Shown here in pieces: positions 32,382 to 41,288 of a stretch of 64,000 nt of DNA (positions are counted from its first letter, which is position 1; the number at the start of each line of letters is the position of its first letter). A model generated the notes under the pieces. It saw nothing but the letters and a program-made list of their open reading frames with translations. It did not search any database and was not told the origin of the DNA. Position numbers and translations under genes: made by a program. The stretch is from Clostridium transplantifaecale (GTDB lineage: Bacteria; Bacillota; Clostridia; Lachnospirales; Lachnospiraceae): contig NZ_UYZY01000003.1 of assembly GCF_900626075.1 (NCBI RefSeq), positions 62,001 through 126,000 of the forward strand. The letters run 5' to 3'.

Positions 32382-33157
32382 AAATTATTTTACAATATGA
32401 CGGCACACGCTACGACGGCTGGCAGAAACAGGGAAATACCGTGCAGACAATCCAGGGAAAGCTTGAAGCCGTCCTGGAACGGATGGCGGGGTGCCCGGTG
32501 GAAGTCCATGGTTCGGGCCGGACGGATGCGGGCGTCCATGCGCTGCGTCAGGTGGCTAATTTTCATCTGCCTATGTCATATTTTAGAGGGAAAGAAAATT
32601 CCTCCGCTTTGGCGTCCGTTAAAAATTATCTGAATGAGTATCTGCCGGAGGATATCAGAATCCTGGATGCACAGGAGGTGCAGCCCCGGTTTCACAGCCG
32701 CCTGAACGCCGTTTCAAAGACTTATATTTACCGGATCGAGACGGCGGAGAAAAAAGATGTATTTGAGCGCAAATACAGATACGGATTGGGAACCATGCCG
32801 GATCTGGAGGCCATGAGAAGAGCGGCGGACCTTCTGATTGGAACCCATGACTTCAGGGCATTCTGTTCGGTTAAGAAGATGAAGAAGACCACGGTTCGGA
32901 CCGTCAGCCGGATTGACATCCGCAGGGAGGGGACACAGCTTGAACTTCTGTTTGAGGGAAACGGCTTTCTCTATAATATGGTTCGGATTCTGGTGGGGAC
33001 GCTTCTCGAAGCAGGACTCCACGAGCGGAGCGTAAATTCTGTCAGGGAGGCGCTTTTAAGTCTTGACAGAAGTCAGGCGGGAAAGACGGCTCCTGCGGAG
33101 GGACTGTTTCTGGCAGACGTCGCATACGAAGAAAAAATTTCCCAAAGTATGCAATAA
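32363..33157 (+). CDS. truA: tRNA pseudouridine(38-40) synthase TruA
   Basis: This 264-aa enzyme isomerises uridines 38-40 in tRNA anticodon arms. The catalytic aspartate is D55 in HGSGRTDAGVHALRQVANF, and KTYIYRI, FRAFCS and FLYNMVRILVGTLLE motifs are present in order. The start is a TTG with a GGGGAGA ribosome site, inside the 3' end of the VanZ-like gene. Length is normal for the family. Confidence 0.95.
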   Translation: MEDKNIKIILQYDGTRYDGWQKQGNTVQTIQGKLEAVLERMAGCPVEVHGSGRTDAGVHALRQVANFHLPMSYFRGKENSSALASVKNYLNEYLPEDIRILDAQEVQPRFHSRLNAVSKTYIYRIETAEKKDVFERKYRYGLGTMPDLEAMRRAADLLIGTHDFRAFCSVKKMKKTTVRTVSRIDIRREGTQLELLFEGNGFLYNMVRILVGTLLEAGLHERSVNSVREALLSLDRSQAGKTAPAEGLFLADVAYEEKISQSMQ

Positions 33158-33202
33158 GAAACGGATCCTTTGCATTAAACTAATAGAAAGGAAATTTAGT
33201 CC

Positions 33203-33793
33203 ATGTTTTTGATGGGGATATTTACAACCCTGGAAGAGGCGGTCGCTTATGATAAGATGAGCGATGAGAAGCTGCTTTTACGCGTTGCCACAGGTGACCG
33301 GGAGGCGTTTCAGAGACTCTATCAGAATACGGATAAAACCATATATGGCTTTATTCTGTCAATCCTGCGCAGTCCGCAGGACGCGGAAGAGATCATGCAG
33401 GAGACTTATTTAAAGATATGGACTTCTGCAGGAAGCTACAAGTCCCAGGGGAAACCGCTGGCCTGGATGTTTACGATTGCCAGAAACCTCTGCTACATGA
33501 AGTTCCGCGACCAGAAAAGGGAAGCCGATATAGGTCTTTCTGACCTTTCAGAAGGCGAGATGGGGGAATTCTGCCCGCAGATAGAAGACGCGGCGGATAA
33601 GATGGTGCTTCGCACAGCGCTCCAGATCCTGAATGAAGAGGAGCGGCAGATTGTGCTGTTACATACGACAGCAGGCATGAAACACAGGGAAATCGCGGCG
33701 GATCTCGAGATGCCGCTTGCAACTGTGCTGTCTAAATACAATCGTGCCATGAAAAAATTACAGAAACATCTGAGAGAGGAGGGAGAACATTGA
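33203..33793 (+). CDS. ECF-type RNA polymerase sigma factor
   Basis: This 196-aa protein has sigma region 2 (about 30-95: FQRLYQNTDKTIYGFILSIL, SPQDAEEIMQETYLKIW) and region 4 (about 130-190: EERQIVLLHTTAGMKHREIAADL, then PLATVLSKYNRAMKKLQ). There is no region 3, as usual for ECF factors. AAGGAAA lies before the ATG. Its stop codon overlaps the TTG start of an RsgI-like anti-sigma gene, so the two are coupled and the downstream product most likely controls it. Confidence 0.93.
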   Translation: MFLMGIFTTLEEAVAYDKMSDEKLLLRVATGDREAFQRLYQNTDKTIYGFILSILRSPQDAEEIMQETYLKIWTSAGSYKSQGKPLAWMFTIARNLCYMKFRDQKREADIGLSDLSEGEMGEFCPQIEDAADKMVLRTALQILNEEERQIVLLHTTAGMKHREIAADLEMPLATVLSKYNRAMKKLQKHLREEGEH

Positions 33794-35271
33794 CCGATCA
33801 CTCAGACTTACAATGGAATAACGATGAGATAGCAAAACATCTGAAATCGGCAGTGGACACCCTGACTCCCGATGTACTTGATAAAATTGATCTGACCACC
33901 CCCCAGGATATCTATACCGGACCGTCCAAGGTGACGAGGATATACCGGAGGATGCGCACTGCGGCAACCGTTATGGCCGCCTGCCTGTGCGTGGCTGTTT
34001 TAGGCGGAGGAGTTGCCAGATATCAGAACAGCCGGATCGATTCCGTCGTCGGCATTGATGTCAATCCGAGTATTGAACTTTCAGTCAACCGCAACGACAA
34101 GGTCCTGAAAGCCGAGGCGCTGAACAGCGACGCAGAGGAGATCCTGGATGACATGGATCTGAAGAATGTGGATGTGGACATTGCGGTAAACGCTCTCATC
34201 GGTTCCATGGTACGTCATGGTTATCTGAATGATTTGGATAACGCAATTCTTGTAACCGTAGCCAACGACGACAAGAAGAAAGCTTCCGAGCTGCGCCAGG
34301 ATGTTGTTGTGGACATCGAGGCATCACTGGAAGAACATAAAGTACAGGCTGTAGTTTACGATCAGCAGGCCCCGGTTTCCAACGAAGTCAGGGAACTGGC
34401 CCAGGAATACGGAATTTCCTATGGAAAAGCATATTTCCTGCAGGAACTGATTGATGAAAATGATCTGGGCGAAGAGGATATGAAAGAATTCGCCGGGATG
34501 ACGATGGAAGAGATTGCAAAGGAAATCACCGAGCGTTCCTACACCGTGCGCCGCGATGACAACGATGCAAATGAAGAGACTTCCGAGAAGAGCAGCGCCG
34601 ATCACACAAGCACCGCCGCCACCAGGGCGGAGACTGCCGTCTCCACACAGGAGAGCCTGACCGAAGAAGCATCATCTTCCGAGACGAACGCAGAGACACA
34701 GCGTCCATCCACGGAACCTCACACCACCGCTCCGGCAGGAACGACGGAAACGGCCGAGGAGACGGAAGAGAGCAGTTCGGGGAAAAAGGCCAAGATCGAT
34801 TATGTGGATTTTGAAGACGGTAAGCTGAACGTTGTATTTAAAGGGAAAGTCAAGTGGAAGAATCCAACTGTGTCCGTGAAGGATGAGAACGGGGGAAGTT
34901 ATTCGGCGATGATAACCGATACCAGTCCTGACTCCTGTGAGATTACTATCAAGGGTCTGGATGGAGGAACCGACTACGAATTTATCCTGGCCGGCGTAGC
35001 CCCAAGGGACGGCGGTTCCTATGCAAGCATTACGGGATACTTTGATACACCCGATATTGCCGATGAGGTGACAGACGGGGATGACGAAGACGAGACGGAA
35101 GAGACTGAGACAGTCAAACCGACAGAACCTCAGGAAAGTGCATCCGTACCATCCGATACACCTCCGGCGCCGGAAACACTCCCTGTCACAGAACCGGAGA
35201 GCCAGACCACCGCTCCGGCAGGTGATCAGACCAGCCCGCCTGCCCAGATTGAAGCGGGTACGGGACAGTGA
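33790..35271 (+). CDS. RsgI-like membrane anti-sigma factor
   Basis: This 493-aa protein starts at TTG, overlapping the sigma gene stop. A cytoplasmic N-terminus (about 1-55) precedes a single membrane helix (about 57-76). The segment after it, VGIDVNPSIELSVNRNDKVL, is the conserved extracytoplasmic domain of RsgI anti-sigma factors, including the Asn-Pro pair (N92-P93) reported as a self-cleavage point in that family. Further out are a Thr/Ser/Glu-rich linker, a compact beta domain (KIDYVDFEDGKLNVVFKG, about 335-420) and a Pro/Thr-rich tail. RsgI usually partners SigI, but the neighbour here is an ECF sigma. Confidence 0.85.
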   Translation: MTDHSDLQWNNDEIAKHLKSAVDTLTPDVLDKIDLTTPQDIYTGPSKVTRIYRRMRTAATVMAACLCVAVLGGGVARYQNSRIDSVVGIDVNPSIELSVNRNDKVLKAEALNSDAEEILDDMDLKNVDVDIAVNALIGSMVRHGYLNDLDNAILVTVANDDKKKASELRQDVVVDIEASLEEHKVQAVVYDQQAPVSNEVRELAQEYGISYGKAYFLQELIDENDLGEEDMKEFAGMTMEEIAKEITERSYTVRRDDNDANEETSEKSSADHTSTAATRAETAVSTQESLTEEASSSETNAETQRPSTEPHTTAPAGTTETAEETEESSSGKKAKIDYVDFEDGKLNVVFKGKVKWKNPTVSVKDENGGSYSAMITDTSPDSCEITIKGLDGGTDYEFILAGVAPRDGGSYASITGYFDTPDIADEVTDGDDEDETEETETVKPTEPQESASVPSDTPPAPETLPVTEPESQTTAPAGDQTSPPAQIEAGTGQ

Positions 35272-35326
35272 AGGGAACGAATTCAACATTTTGTTTAAAA
35301 AATTACAAAAAATGCTAAAAAAGCCC

Positions 35327-35354
35327 TTGACGAAATCTGGTAATATGATATAAT
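35327..35354 (+). promoter_or_regulatory. Promoter of tRNA-Gln
   Basis: TTGACG (35327-35332) and TATAAT (35349-35354) are separated by 16 bp. The predicted start, near 35361, falls inside the hairpin at 35358-35391. Confidence 0.72.
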
Positions 35355-35357
35355 AGA

Positions 35358-35391
35358 TTCCGCAGCCAACAAAAAATGGTTGCGGAATTTT
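35358..35391 (+). terminator. Hairpin with T-run between rsgI-like gene and tRNA-Gln
   Basis: TTCCGCAGCCA pairs with TGGTTGCGGAA around ACAAAAAA and is followed by TTTT. It probably ends the sigma/anti-sigma transcript; the tRNA promoter lies just before it, so the tRNA transcript would begin within the first arm and escape it. Confidence 0.6.
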
Positions 35392-35397
35392 AAATAT

Positions 35398-35470
35398 TGG
35401 GCCATCGCCAAATGGTAAGGCAACGGACTCTGACTCCGTCATTTTCAAGGTTCGAATCCTTGTGGCCCAG
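35398..35470 (+). tRNA. tRNA-Gln(CTG)
   Basis: A 73-nt tRNA. TGGGCCA pairs with TGGCCCA and is followed by discriminator G. The anticodon arm ACGGA-CTCTGAC-TCCGT gives anticodon CTG, reading CAG. T-arm CAAGG-TTCGAAT-CCTTG. CCA is not encoded. Confidence 0.96.
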
Positions 35471-35474
35471 CTAA

Positions 35475-35529
35475 CAGAAAGAGGGAAGCCCTGCATCGCA
35501 TATGTGATGCAGGGCTTCTCTCTTTCTGT
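35475..35529 (+). terminator. Terminator after tRNA-Gln
   Basis: AGAAAGAG.GAAGCCCTGCATC pairs with GATGCAGGGCTTC.CTCTTTCT around a small loop. A pyrimidine-rich stretch with repeated TATTCTATTTCT-like units follows to about 35600. Confidence 0.85.
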
Positions 35530-35654
35530 ATATTCTATTTGTACTCTATTTCTATTCTCTTTCTGTATATTCCATTTCTGTATATTCTAGTTCTATATAT
35601 TTATATAGGAAAGTTCTTGGAACTCTCCTATATAATATAAATCCCTTTGGTCGG

Positions 35655-36683
35655 TTATTTCATACAATCTTTTAAATATGTTACGAAGCCGCGGACCGCT
35701 TTTTCCGGAGTTGCCCATGAGGTGACAAAGCGGATCGCCATATCGCCGTTGTCGAATACCCGTTCCGTCTCATAGGTGTATTCTTCCGCCAGTTTTTCTG
35801 CAAGCTGTCTGCTGACAATCGGGAATATCTGGTTGGAGGAGGTATCGGACAGGAAGGAAAAACCGCAGTCCTTAAAACCCGTTCTGAGAATTTCGCTCAT
35901 ATCGTTGGCATGTTTGCCCAGCTCATAATAAAGTCCGTCGGTGAAGAGCGTTTCAAACTGCAGGCCCAGGAGCCAGCCCTTTGCCAGCATCGCGCCCCTT
36001 TGTTTTAATTGGAAACGGAAGCAGGATTTCAGTTCCGGATGGCAGATTACCAGCGCCTCCCCAAACAATGCCCCATTTTTAGTTCCGCCTATATAGAACA
36101 TATCCGTAAGCTCTGCCAGATCTTTCAGAGTGAGATCATTGGCGGAACTGGTCAGAGCCGAAGCCAGCCGGGCGCCGTCCAGGAACAGATAGAGATGGTT
36201 CAGGCGGCATAAGTGGCTCAGTTCCTCCAGCTCCTGTTTTGTATACTGTGTCCCCAGCTCTGTTGTATTGGAGATATAAACTAATTTTGGTAGTACGGTG
36301 AACTCTGCGTTGTGTTTTTTTAGCATCTGTGCGACGTCGGAGGCATGAATTTTTCCGTCGGCTGACGGAATTGTGAGAATTTTATGGCCGGTCGCCTCCA
36401 CGGCACCTGTCTCGTGACAGTTGATGTGACCGGTTTCAGCGGAAACCACAGCCTCGTGCGGGCGCAGAGCCCTTGCAATTGCCAGCAGGTTGGTCTGGGT
36501 GCCTCCCGGAATAAAATGGACGTCGATATCACTGCGCCCGCATTCCTTTTTAATCAGAGCGGCGGCGCGCTCACAGTGGCCGTCTTTTCCATATCCCGGA
36601 TTCTGCTCCAGGTTTGTATTCATCATCGCTTCCAGTACGCGCGGATGGGCTCCTTCGCTGTAATCATTGGCAAAACTGTACAT
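35655..36683 (-). CDS. ltaE: Low-specificity L-threonine aldolase
   Basis: This 342-aa PLP enzyme splits threonine (and allo-threonine) into glycine and acetaldehyde. Motifs: FANDYSEGAHPRVL at the N-terminus, GGTQTNLLAI, HINCHETGAVEATGHK, LFLDGARLASAL and the PLP lysine in MFYIGGTKNGALFGEALV. AGGAGG lies 8 bases before the ATG at 36683; a start 12 codons earlier has no such site. It is a single gene; a TATATAGGA.AGTTC hairpin at about 35602-35635 lies downstream. Confidence 0.9.
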   Translation of the reverse strand: MYSFANDYSEGAHPRVLEAMMNTNLEQNPGYGKDGHCERAAALIKKECGRSDIDVHFIPGGTQTNLLAIARALRPHEAVVSAETGHINCHETGAVEATGHKILTIPSADGKIHASDVAQMLKKHNAEFTVLPKLVYISNTTELGTQYTKQELEELSHLCRLNHLYLFLDGARLASALTSSANDLTLKDLAELTDMFYIGGTKNGALFGEALVICHPELKSCFRFQLKQRGAMLAKGWLLGLQFETLFTDGLYYELGKHANDMSEILRTGFKDCGFSFLSDTSSNQIFPIVSRQLAEKLAEEYTYETERVFDNGDMAIRFVTSWATPEKAVRGFVTYLKDCMK

Positions 36684-36932
36684 GTTATATTCCTCCTGTT
36701 GTCTCATCATTTTCTGCAATAATTCCTCTACCTGATATGGAGTCCGGCGCTCGGCCTCTTTTGCAATGACAGTCCGAATCGGCCGCTGGTGCCGTCTCTC
36801 TGTGTAGAAGATCCTATCCCTCTATTTTGAGTGCAGAAGGGGAGGTTGTCAAGTGGAAAACAGGGAATAGAAGGGAATGGTAATCAGGGACGGCAAAAGG
36901 AGACGCAGCGCTTTAATGTAAATCTACAGCCC

Positions 36933-37400
36933 CTATTTCTTTATCTCACGAATTAAATTTATCATTTCAATCGCACCTGCAGCACAATCATATCCTTTGT
37001 TCCCTGCCTTGGTTCCAGCCCGTTCAATAGCCTGCTCAATATTCTCGGTGGTCAGTACGCCAAACATAACCGGAAGGCCGCATTTTAATGAAACAGCAGC
37101 AATGCCTTTTGATACTTCATTGCAGACATAATCATAGTGGCTGGTAGAACCTCGGATAACTGCGCCCAGGCAGATGACTGCATCATATTTTCCGCTCTCC
37201 GCCATTTTCGATGCGATCAATGGGATTTCAAAAGCCCCCGGAACCCATGCAACCTCAATGTCCTCCTCCTTTACATCATGACGGAGCAATCCGTCCATGG
37301 CGCCGCCTAACAGCCTGGAGGTGATAAATTCATTGAAACGGGCGGCTACAATTCCTATTTTGATTTCCTTCGATACAAGCTTTCCCTCAAATGTTTTCAT
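36933..37400 (-). CDS. ribH: 6,7-dimethyl-8-ribityllumazine synthase
   Basis: This 155-aa protein condenses the ribitylamino-uracil with the 4-carbon phosphate made by RibBA. Family motifs are [43 protein letters not shown] (with the catalytic His) and [15 protein letters not shown]. It forms icosahedral shells in many bacteria. It is last in the rib operon, 20 bases after ribBA. Confidence 0.97.
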   Translation of the reverse strand: MKTFEGKLVSKEIKIGIVAARFNEFITSRLLGGAMDGLLRHDVKEEDIEVAWVPGAFEIPLIASKMAESGKYDAVICLGAVIRGSTSHYDYVCNEVSKGIAAVSLKCGLPVMFGVLTTENIEQAIERAGTKAGNKGYDCAAGAIEMINLIREIKK

Positions 37401-37420
37401 AACGGTTTCCTTTCTTTCAT

Positions 37421-38620
37421 CTAATACTTTAAAATGTGACCCATGCGTTTTTGTTTTGTTTTCAAATAAAACAGATCATGGGAGGTGGCATCCATCTGAA
37501 TCGGCACGCGTTCCGTGATATCAAGTCCAAATTCTGCAAGCTGATAGATTTTATCGGGATTGTTTGTTAAGAGACGTATACTTTTTACACCCAACGCTCT
37601 TAAAATCTGGGCGCCGATATAATACTCCCGCTGATCTCCGGCAAAGCCCAGCGCTAGATTTGCATCAAGCGTGTCCATACCCTGTTCCTGCAGTTCATAG
37701 GCTCTCAGCTTATTGATCAGGCCAATTCCACGGCCCTCTTGGCGCATATAGAGCAAAATTCCACGTTCTTCTCTTTCAATTTGAGCCATGGCGGCAGCCA
37801 ATTGCTGACCGCAGTCGCAGCGCAGAGAACCGAATGTGTCCCCTGTTAAGCATTCAGAATGGACGCGGCATAAAACATTTTTTCCATCGCCGATATCTCC
37901 CCTGACCAGAGCCATATGGTGTTCCCCATTTAAACGGTTTACAAATCCATAGGCCATAAAATCACCATATTTTGTAGGCAGTTGTACAGCAGCCTTCTGG
38001 TCAATCAGCGTTTCATGGCATTTTCTGTAATTTTGTAAATCGCGTATTGTAATAAATTTTATGTCCCATTTTTTCGCCAGCTCCATTAATTCGGGAGTAC
38101 GCATCATCGTTCCGTCCTCCCGCATAATCTCGCAGCACAAACCGCATTCTTTCAAACCGGCCAGCCGGCATAAATCAACAGTTGCTTCGGTGTGGCCGTT
38201 TCGTTCCAGTACACCATTGGGTTTTGCTAAAAGTGGAAACATGTGTCCCGGCCTGCGGAAATCTTCCGGTTTTGCATCATCCGATACGCAGCCTATGGCA
38301 GTTATAGAACGCTCTGCAGCAGAAATGCCGGTGGAAGTCGTTACATGATCGATGGAGACGGTAAACGCAGTTTCGTGATTATCTGTGTTCTGCGTTACCA
38401 TTTGAGGAATTTTCAGCTTTTCTATGTATTCTTCTGACATGGGCATACAAATCAGGCCTTTGCCGTAGGTTGCCATAAAGTTGATATTGGCGGTTGTGGC
38501 ATATTCCGCTGCGCAGATAAAATCTCCTTCATTTTCACGCTCCGGGTCATCCGTTACAAGAATTATTTTTCCGCTGCGAAGCTCATCAAGCGCTTCTTCG
38601 ATTGAGTTGAACTGTGCCAT
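37421..38620 (-). CDS. ribBA: Bifunctional DHBP synthase / GTP cyclohydrolase II
   Basis: This 399-aa fusion supplies both precursors of riboflavin. Residues about 1-200 are 3,4-dihydroxy-2-butanone-4-phosphate synthase ([28 protein letters not shown]). Residues about 205-399 are GTP cyclohydrolase II with zinc cysteines in [18 protein letters not shown] and the active-site stretch [17 protein letters not shown]. Both halves look intact. It is third in the riboflavin operon, under FMN riboswitch control. Confidence 0.97.
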   Translation of the reverse strand: MAQFNSIEEALDELRSGKIILVTDDPERENEGDFICAAEYATTANINFMATYGKGLICMPMSEEYIEKLKIPQMVTQNTDNHETAFTVSIDHVTTSTGISAAERSITAIGCVSDDAKPEDFRRPGHMFPLLAKPNGVLERNGHTEATVDLCRLAGLKECGLCCEIMREDGTMMRTPELMELAKKWDIKFITIRDLQNYRKCHETLIDQKAAVQLPTKYGDFMAYGFVNRLNGEHHMALVRGDIGDGKNVLCRVHSECLTGDTFGSLRCDCGQQLAAAMAQIEREERGILLYMRQEGRGIGLINKLRAYELQEQGMDTLDANLALGFAGDQREYYIGAQILRALGVKSIRLLTNNPDKIYQLAEFGLDITERVPIQMDATSHDLFYLKTKQKRMGHILKY

Positions 38621-38632
38621 TACTTTTCCTCC

Positions 38633-39280
38633 TTAAAATCCGTGTTGAGATAGAAATTCTCTTGTTAGTGTGCTTTTTTTCTTCTGTTCTTCAGCAGGAG
38701 AGAACAGCTTTTCTACATATCTGCCTATCAGGTCTGTTTCCAGATTGACAATATCGTTTTCCTTTCGTTCTTTTAAAACCGTCCTGCTTACTGTATGAGG
38801 AATAGCTGAAATAGAAAAGTCAGTTTGCGTGACCGCTGCAACAGTCAAACTGATGCCGTCTATGGTCACAGACCCTTTTTCTACAATATACCGCATAAGT
38901 TCCGGTTTTGCCTGCAGCGTAAACCAGATGGCGGTATCATCACGCTGTATACGGACAATTTTTCCGACTCCATCCGCATGTCCTGCAACAATATGACCGC
39001 CAAAACGACCGTTTGCCGGCATGGCACGCTCCAAATTGACATGACTTCCCTGTGCCAGATCCGCCAGGGCGGAACGGTTTAAGGTTTCGTGCATGATATC
39101 TGCGGAAAATCCATTGGGATACAACTTCGTAACAGTTAAGCAGATTCCGTTTACTGAAATACTGTCACCAATCCCTGTATCCTCCAGAACTTTTTTAGCG
39201 CGGATTAACAGTACGGCGGAATTTTGGCCGCGTTTTATTTGCTCCACCGTTCCAACTTCCTCAATAATCCCGGTAAACAT
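38633..39280 (-). CDS. ribE: Riboflavin synthase alpha subunit
   Basis: This 215-aa enzyme dismutates two lumazines into riboflavin. It has the family N-terminus MFTGIIEEVGTVEQI and two lumazine-binding repeats (GICLTVTKLYPNGFSAD; GISLTVAAVTQTDFSIS). GAGGTGG lies 6 bases before the ATG at 39280, which is inside the end of ribD (20-base overlap). The order ribD-ribE-ribBA-ribH is that of Bacillus subtilis. Confidence 0.96.
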   Translation of the reverse strand: MFTGIIEEVGTVEQIKRGQNSAVLLIRAKKVLEDTGIGDSISVNGICLTVTKLYPNGFSADIMHETLNRSALADLAQGSHVNLERAMPANGRFGGHIVAGHADGVGKIVRIQRDDTAIWFTLQAKPELMRYIVEKGSVTIDGISLTVAAVTQTDFSISAIPHTVSRTVLKERKENDIVNLETDLIGRYVEKLFSPAEEQKKKSTLTREFLSQHGF

Positions 39281-40367
39281 CGCTGACCACCTCACTTTCT
39301 ATCAAAAAGTCATCACCCAAACGTGTCCATGTACTGTTTTTCAGGTGGTATGCATTGGCAGGGGATTCAACACCCATCCCTTCTATCGGTGTCTTAGAAG
39401 CCTGGCCGCCAAATAGTTTTGGAGCGATATAGGCCTGTATTTTCTGTACAATACCGCTCTCTAAAGCGGACCAGTTCAGTGTGCCGCCGCCCTCCAGCAA
39501 AATGCTGTCGATTTGTTCCTGTCCCAGCTGCGTCATAAGGTGCCTCAGATCTACATGTCCGTCTTTTTCCCTCAGACGCAGAATGCGGCATCCGGCTGAC
39601 ACATAAGCAGACTGTCTTTTGGCATCTGGGCAGCAGGTTGCAAAGATAGTTGGAATCTGCCTTGCAGTCGTGACCACCTGTGCCGTAACCGGTGTACGCA
39701 GATGGGTGTCGCAGATGATGCGGATTGGATTTTTTCCTCCGGCGATGCGGCAGGACAGCATTGGGTCATCGGACAATACCGTCCCCGCACCAACCATAAT
39801 AGCCGAATAACGATGCCTCTGCTCCTGCACATGATTTCGGGCGGTTTTTCCGGTAATCCATTTGGATGCACCCGTATAGGCAGCGATTTTTCCATCCAGC
39901 GTCATGGCATATTTCATCACCACAAAAGGACATCCGGTCTTAACATAGTGAAAAAACACTTCATTAAGCTGCTTGCAGTCTTCCTGAAGAACGCCTTCCG
40001 TTACTTCGATACCATAGGCCCGCAGGATTTGAATTCCTTTTCCGCGGACCAGCGGATTGGGATCCTCAGAGCCAACAACGACCCTCTGGATGCCGGCTTC
40101 TAAAATGGCGTCCGTGCAGGGAGGCTGTCTGCCATAATGGCAGCAGGGTTCCAGTGTGACATACATTGTCGCACCCTCAGGCGATAATTTACAGGAATCC
40201 AGCGCATTGCGCTCTGCGTGGGGCTGTCCGTATTTTTCATGCCAGCCCTGCCCGATGACTTCTCCGTCCTTTACGATAACAGCGCCAACCATAGGATTTG
40301 GCGTAACCCATCCGCAGCCCTTTCGGGCAAGCTGCAGAGCTAACTGCATATACTTTACATCGTTCAC
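39261..40367 (-). CDS. ribD: Bifunctional diaminohydroxyphosphoribosylaminopyrimidine deaminase/reductase
   Basis: This 369-aa protein carries out two steps of riboflavin synthesis. The deaminase zinc site is PHAERNALDSC with LEPCCHYGRQPPCTDAI; the reductase domain (about 145-369) has VVMKYAMTLDGKIA, SKWITG and LLEGGGTLNWSAL. The GTG start at 40367 is chosen because GGAGGTG lies 6 bases before it; earlier starts would extend into the leader RNA. It is first in the operon, downstream of an FMN riboswitch and its terminator. Confidence 0.95.
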   Translation of the reverse strand: MNDVKYMQLALQLARKGCGWVTPNPMVGAVIVKDGEVIGQGWHEKYGQPHAERNALDSCKLSPEGATMYVTLEPCCHYGRQPPCTDAILEAGIQRVVVGSEDPNPLVRGKGIQILRAYGIEVTEGVLQEDCKQLNEVFFHYVKTGCPFVVMKYAMTLDGKIAAYTGASKWITGKTARNHVQEQRHRYSAIMVGAGTVLSDDPMLSCRIAGGKNPIRIICDTHLRTPVTAQVVTTARQIPTIFATCCPDAKRQSAYVSAGCRILRLREKDGHVDLRHLMTQLGQEQIDSILLEGGGTLNWSALESGIVQKIQAYIAPKLFGGQASKTPIEGMGVESPANAYHLKNSTWTRLGDDFLIESEVVSDVYRDY

Positions 40368-40384
40368 AGGTTCACCTCCATAAA

Positions 40385-40417
40385 CAATGAAGAGCACGCT
40401 TCGCGAACTTTTCATTG
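40385..40417 (-). promoter_or_regulatory. Stem-loop just upstream of the ribD ribosome site
   Basis: CAATGAA and TTCATTG close a hairpin with an inner TTCGCGAA palindrome, ending about 5 bases before the ribD Shine-Dalgarno. It could influence translation or mRNA stability in addition to the riboswitch terminator. Confidence 0.35.
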
Positions 40418-40423
40418 CCACTC

Positions 40424-40457
40424 AATAAAAATGCCCTGAACAAAATCGTTCAGGGCA
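40424..40457 (-). terminator. Riboswitch expression-platform terminator
   Basis: On the minus strand TGCCCTGAAC pairs perfectly with GTTCAGGGCA and TTTTTATT follows. It lies between the FMN aptamer and ribD. A GCACAGG/CCTGTGC hairpin (about 40468-40488) precedes it. Confidence 0.88.
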
Positions 40458-40570
40458 ATGCAGAAAGGGCACAGGCCTGCACCTGTGCAAAAATAAAACT
40501 CCGGAATGTAAAAAACAATCCAGAGCACGCTTTCTGTACACAGAATGGTATACTCCATCCTGTGCATAAT

Positions 40571-40703
40571 GATCTTCTTCTATCCAGACTATACTGTCGG
40601 TTTTGGACTTTCACCAAATCCTGACTTGAACCTATGTCAAGTCCTGCGCTCTCGCGCTCGCGGACTATACCGCCGATCGGGAATTTCACCCTGCCCTGAA
40701 GAT
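40571..40703 (-). ncRNA. FMN riboswitch (RFN element)
   Basis: Read on the minus strand, the conserved blocks appear in order: ATCTTCAGGGCAGGGTGAAA, then TCCCGATCGGCGGTATAGTC, CCGCGAG, a variable hairpin, GGATTTGGTGAAAGTCC, AAACCGACAGT and GGATAGAAGAAGAT closing P1. This is the FMN-binding aptamer that switches off riboflavin genes when FMN is plentiful. The terminator at 40424-40457 provides the transcriptional OFF state for ribDEBAH. Confidence 0.96.
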
Positions 40704-40724
40704 TTTATTCAATTCATGAAATAT

Positions 40725-40753
40725 AGTATATATATCTGCTTTGTCTTTGTCAA
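40725..40753 (-). promoter_or_regulatory. Promoter of the riboflavin operon
   Basis: On the minus strand TTGACA and TATACT are separated by 17 bp, about 20 bases upstream of the FMN aptamer. Confidence 0.8.
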
Positions 40754-40759
40754 GTGAAT

Positions 40760-41280
40760 TTGCTTGAGAAAATTCTGACACAGATGGCAATAAGATTGTT
40801 TTGTCAGACATATGGGCTGTGATTGCCGGAGAACACGGCCGAATAATATTAGTATGATGTTTCAGCGGAAGATGATCTTATGAAAGTGAATAGAAAATGG
40901 AAAAATGTAGCCGAAGAAAAAAGAACAAATGTTCCGCCTTGTGGCTATACATTTTAAACGTACCATGTTATAATTTTATTGTTCTTTAGGAATACTGATT
41001 CCGCCGGCTTTTATAGAGTGCGGTGGTGCTTCCGGCGGCAAGCTGCTGATGATTGAAAAGAAAGAATGAACTTTATAATTGAATATATGTCTGCGTATAA
41101 AGAAAAGATAAAAATGGTAAATAAGGGTAACATATAATAAATAATTATAGTTTTAATAATTAACATCCGCAGAAATTTGAAAGTTCGTCTATAAGCCCGC
41201 TTCCTGAATACGTGGTTTATGCATTATTATGAATTTCTGCCTAATAGCCGAACTTTTTCACTAGTCACCAAGGAGGTAAA
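40760..41280. other. Gap upstream of uvrB, no gene
   Basis: No ORF with a ribosome site is present. Visible elements are a CCGCCGG/CCGGCGG hairpin (about 41001-41037), a TATAAT in an AT-rich tract near 41132, and in the uvrB leader two nested inverted pairs (GCAGAAATT/AATTTCTGC and AAAGTTCG/CGAACTTT, about 41168-41252). No LexA-type box was convincingly identified. Confidence 0.4.
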
Positions 41281-41288
41281 ACTGCATT

